Positions 15,515 to 17,191 of a stretch of DNA of 17,191 nt are shown piece after piece. Below the pieces are notes generated by a model. The model did no database searches, was not told the origin of the DNA, and was given only the letters and a program-made list of their open reading frames with translations. The DNA is from Bacteroidota bacterium. GTDB taxonomy: Bacteria > Bacteroidota > Bacteroidia > Cytophagales > Cyclobacteriaceae. The DNA is taken from the NCBI GenBank assembly GCA_023417785.1, contig JAEZEH010000054.1, positions 1-17,191 of the forward strand, in the 5' to 3' direction. Numbering within the stretch: the first letter of the stretch is position 1; each line of letters opens with the position of its first letter. The position numbers and the translations under genes are program-made.

Positions 15515-15973
15515 TCAATCCAGAAGATTCGAGCTCCCGAAGCTGAAGGGAAGCAACGACTGGGCAGAGGGAAGCTTCATCCATCCCTGTTCAGAGGTGA
15601 GCATCACAACTTCAATCGGATGGTTTTGCCTTGATTCGAACTCCGACATCACCTGACGGCACGATCCACAAGGGGTCGCGGGGACCAGGGCAGCTGCTCC
15701 GGACCTTTTCGCAACAACAGCGAGTCTGATGATCGACCGATTCGGATGTAAACTTGTTTTCGCATACAGAGCCACTCTTTCGGCGCACATGCAAAGCGGA
15801 TACGCGGCATTCTCCTGGTTAGTGCCTGTGAGAACAGCTCCATCGTCTAAAAGAAGAGCAGCCGCGACCTGAAACCCCGAGTATGGTGCATAGGCTCCGG
15901 ATAAGGCGGCTTCAGCCTTTTGAACAAGGCTTAGTGACTCATCGTCAAGTTGTTGATCACTCGTGATTTGCAT
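15515..15973 (-). CDS. cdd: cytidine deaminase
   Basis: With ATG at 15973 the protein has 152 residues; a TTG-initiated frame 19 codons longer adds a hydrophobic stretch absent from the family and is rejected. The motifs are those of tetrameric zinc cytidine deaminases: APYSGFQVAAAL (29-40), TNQENAAYP (51-59), CAER with Cys63 as zinc ligand and Glu65 as proton shuttle, and PCGSCRQ with zinc ligands Cys102 and Cys105. It hydrolyses cytidine and deoxycytidine to uridine and deoxyuridine in pyrimidine salvage. It reads away from the divergent saccharopine dehydrogenase gene across 77 bases, and its stop is 99 bases upstream of the sensor gene on the same strand. I see no terminator after it, so read-through into the signalling genes is possible. 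Confidence 0.92.
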   Translation of the reverse strand: MQITSDQQLDDESLSLVQKAEAALSGAYAPYSGFQVAAALLLDDGAVLTGTNQENAAYPLCMCAERVALYAKTSLHPNRSIIRLAVVAKRSGAAALVPATPCGSCRQVMSEFESRQNHPIEVVMLTSEQGWMKLPSAQSLLPFSFGSSNLLD

Positions 15974-16038
15974 TTGGACGAATAATATAAGAAGCTTATT
16001 TAACAATGCAATAAGCGGCTCGAAAAACAAAAACAGCT

Positions 16039-16046
16039 TAGATTTG
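16039..16046 (+). promoter_or_regulatory. possible Bacteroidota -7 element before the saccharopine dehydrogenase gene
   Basis: TAGATTTG matches the Bacteroidota -7 consensus TAnnTTTG exactly and ends four bases before the ATG at 16051. A transcript from here would be almost leaderless. I do not find a TTTG at the usual distance upstream, so this may be chance in an AT-rich gap. Confidence 0.25.
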
Positions 16047-16050
16047 TATC

Positions 16051-17191
16051 ATGCGCAAAATACTTGTTCTGGGTGCGGGGCGTTCTTCCGCCTCGTTGAT
16101 CCGTTATCTCTTAGACAACGCATTGGCTTATGACTGGAAGGTGATCGTAGGCGATATTTCTGAAGCTGCCGCCATCCGGGCCGTTGGTGCAACGGATTCA
16201 GGTCGGGGAATCTATTTTAATATAAATGAGAATTCGGCTATTGAGACAATTTCTTCTGCAGATGTGGTAATCTCGTTACTTCCACCGCATCTTCATCCCC
16301 AGGTGGCGCGAATCTGCCTTGATCAGCACAAACACCTGCTCACGGCAAGTTATGTCAGCCAAGAAATGGCCGCGTGCCACAGCCAGGCCGTTGGCGCAGA
16401 TCTTCTTTTTCTGAATGAGTGCGGCCTCGACCCGGGAATCGATCATATGAGCGCGATGCAGGTAATTGATCGCATCCGTAATGCAGGTGGCAGAATTCTG
16501 TCATTTGAGTCTTTTACAGGGGGGCTTATCGATCCGACCTCTGGTCCCGACAATCCCTGGAAGTATAAATTCACCTGGAATCCGCGTAACGTGGTAATGG
16601 CAGGTCAGGGAATGGCGCGGTTTCTCAAAGATGGGGAACTCAAGTTCGTCCCGTATCAGCAACTTTTTCGCCGTACAACCCATGTCGTATTTCCGAACGG
16701 CGAAAAATATGAAGGTTATGCAAATCGTGATTCGTTGAAGTATATCGACACCTATGGGCTTGCCGGAATCAAGACGATGCTACGGGGGACGCTTCGGCAC
16801 GTGGGCTTTTGCGAAGCGTGGGATGTTCTTGTTCAGCTTGGGTGCTGCGACGACACAGTAACGATGGATGACGTCGCAAATATGACCCACCGCGACTTTA
16901 TTAGCGCGTTTCTCGACTCGAAGCGTGGGGAAAATGATCTCGCGCGGTGGATCAGCTCCGCTGTCGGAGAGGTATCTGAAATGGCAATGCAGAAACTCAA
17001 GTGGTCAGGTTTTTTTGATGACGAGCCGGTTGGACTCCAAAAAGGAACTCCGGCACAAATCCTCGAACATATTCTGAACAAGCGATGGAAACTTGATCCC
17101 AACGATCGTGACCTCATTGTGATGCAACACCGGTTTGCATACGATCTCAACGGTACGGTTAAAAGGATTCATTCTTCGATGGTAACAAGAG
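16051..17191 (+). CDS. saccharopine dehydrogenase family protein (Lys9-like), 3' partial
   Basis: The frame opens at ATG 16051 and stays open to the end of the window (380 codons), so the C terminus is missing. The N terminus is a Rossmann fold, KILVLGAGRSSASLI (3-17), with a second strand ending VGD (33-35). SADVVISLLPPHLHPQVA (69-86) and NECGLDPGIDHMSAM (122-136) are signatures of saccharopine dehydrogenase (NADP+, L-glutamate-forming; yeast Lys9) and of the matching half of the bifunctional eukaryotic enzyme. The reaction links saccharopine to 2-aminoadipate semialdehyde and glutamate in lysine metabolism; in Bacteroidota it most often suggests lysine degradation. It is divergent from cdd with 77 bases between the starts. 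The direction and the physiological partner cannot be read from this window. Confidence 0.88.
   Translation, partial: MRKILVLGAGRSSASLIRYLLDNALAYDWKVIVGDISEAAAIRAVGATDSGRGIYFNINENSAIETISSADVVISLLPPHLHPQVARICLDQHKHLLTASYVSQEMAACHSQAVGADLLFLNECGLDPGIDHMSAMQVIDRIRNAGGRILSFESFTGGLIDPTSGPDNPWKYKFTWNPRNVVMAGQGMARFLKDGELKFVPYQQLFRRTTHVVFPNGEKYEGYANRDSLKYIDTYGLAGIKTMLRGTLRHVGFCEAWDVLVQLGCCDDTVTMDDVANMTHRDFISAFLDSKRGENDLARWISSAVGEVSEMAMQKLKWSGFFDDEPVGLQKGTPAQILEHILNKRWKLDPNDRDLIVMQHRFAYDLNGTVKRIHSSMVTR

Noticed and set aside
15974..16030. TTG-initiated 19-codon extension of cytidine deaminase
   Set aside because: The extra hydrophobic residues are not part of the family, and the ATG at 15973 gives the usual length.

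Overview
The window reads as a chromosomal segment of a free-living Bacteroidota bacterium, most likely of the Cytophagales type. The reasons are a PorT-like type IX secretion/gliding protein, a two-protein style Lys9-like saccharopine dehydrogenase, weak or absent Shine-Dalgarno sites at many starts, and HAMP-GAF-coiled-coil sensors of a kind typical of that group. The window is gene dense: no gap exceeds about 115 bases, and I see no tRNA, rRNA, CRISPR array or transposon.

Layout. Positions 1-1387 (+) hold the 3' end of porT and an SDR oxidoreductase. This unit converges on an alpha/beta hydrolase (1384-2025, -); the two genes share a CTAG as both stop codons. Positions 2090-6596 (-) form an apparent operon: an ABCG-type ABC transporter with an N-terminal TerB-like domain, a lipoprotein, and a small secreted cysteine-containing protein, closed by a hairpin terminator at 2041-2068. 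A second hairpin terminator (6624-6683) separates this operon from the signalling cluster upstream.

Positions 6703-15415 (-) are the most interesting part: seven co-directional signalling genes. In transcription order they are a membrane HAMP-GAF-coiled-coil sensor, a CheR methyltransferase, a CheB methylesterase domain without receiver, a two-TM GAF protein, a 1168-residue membrane sensor/PP2C phosphatase (HAMP, GAF, two PAS, SpoIIE-type PP2C), a SiaB-family kinase and a SiaC-family (DUF1987) phosphoprotein. The last three match the SiaA/SiaB/SiaC phospho-switch described in Pseudomonas, but the diguanylate cyclase SiaD is absent, and so are CheA, CheW, CheY and any classical MCP signalling tip. 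My working hypothesis is a sensory pathway that joins methylation-type adaptation (CheR/CheB, perhaps acting on the conserved glutamate/glutamine-rich coiled coil after the GAF domains) to a Sia-type partner switch with an unknown output.

Positions 15515-17191 hold a cytidine deaminase (-) and, divergently, the 5' part of a saccharopine dehydrogenase family gene (+) that runs off the window. Starts were moved from TTG to an internal ATG for four minus-strand genes where a lipobox, family length or conserved N terminus supported it.
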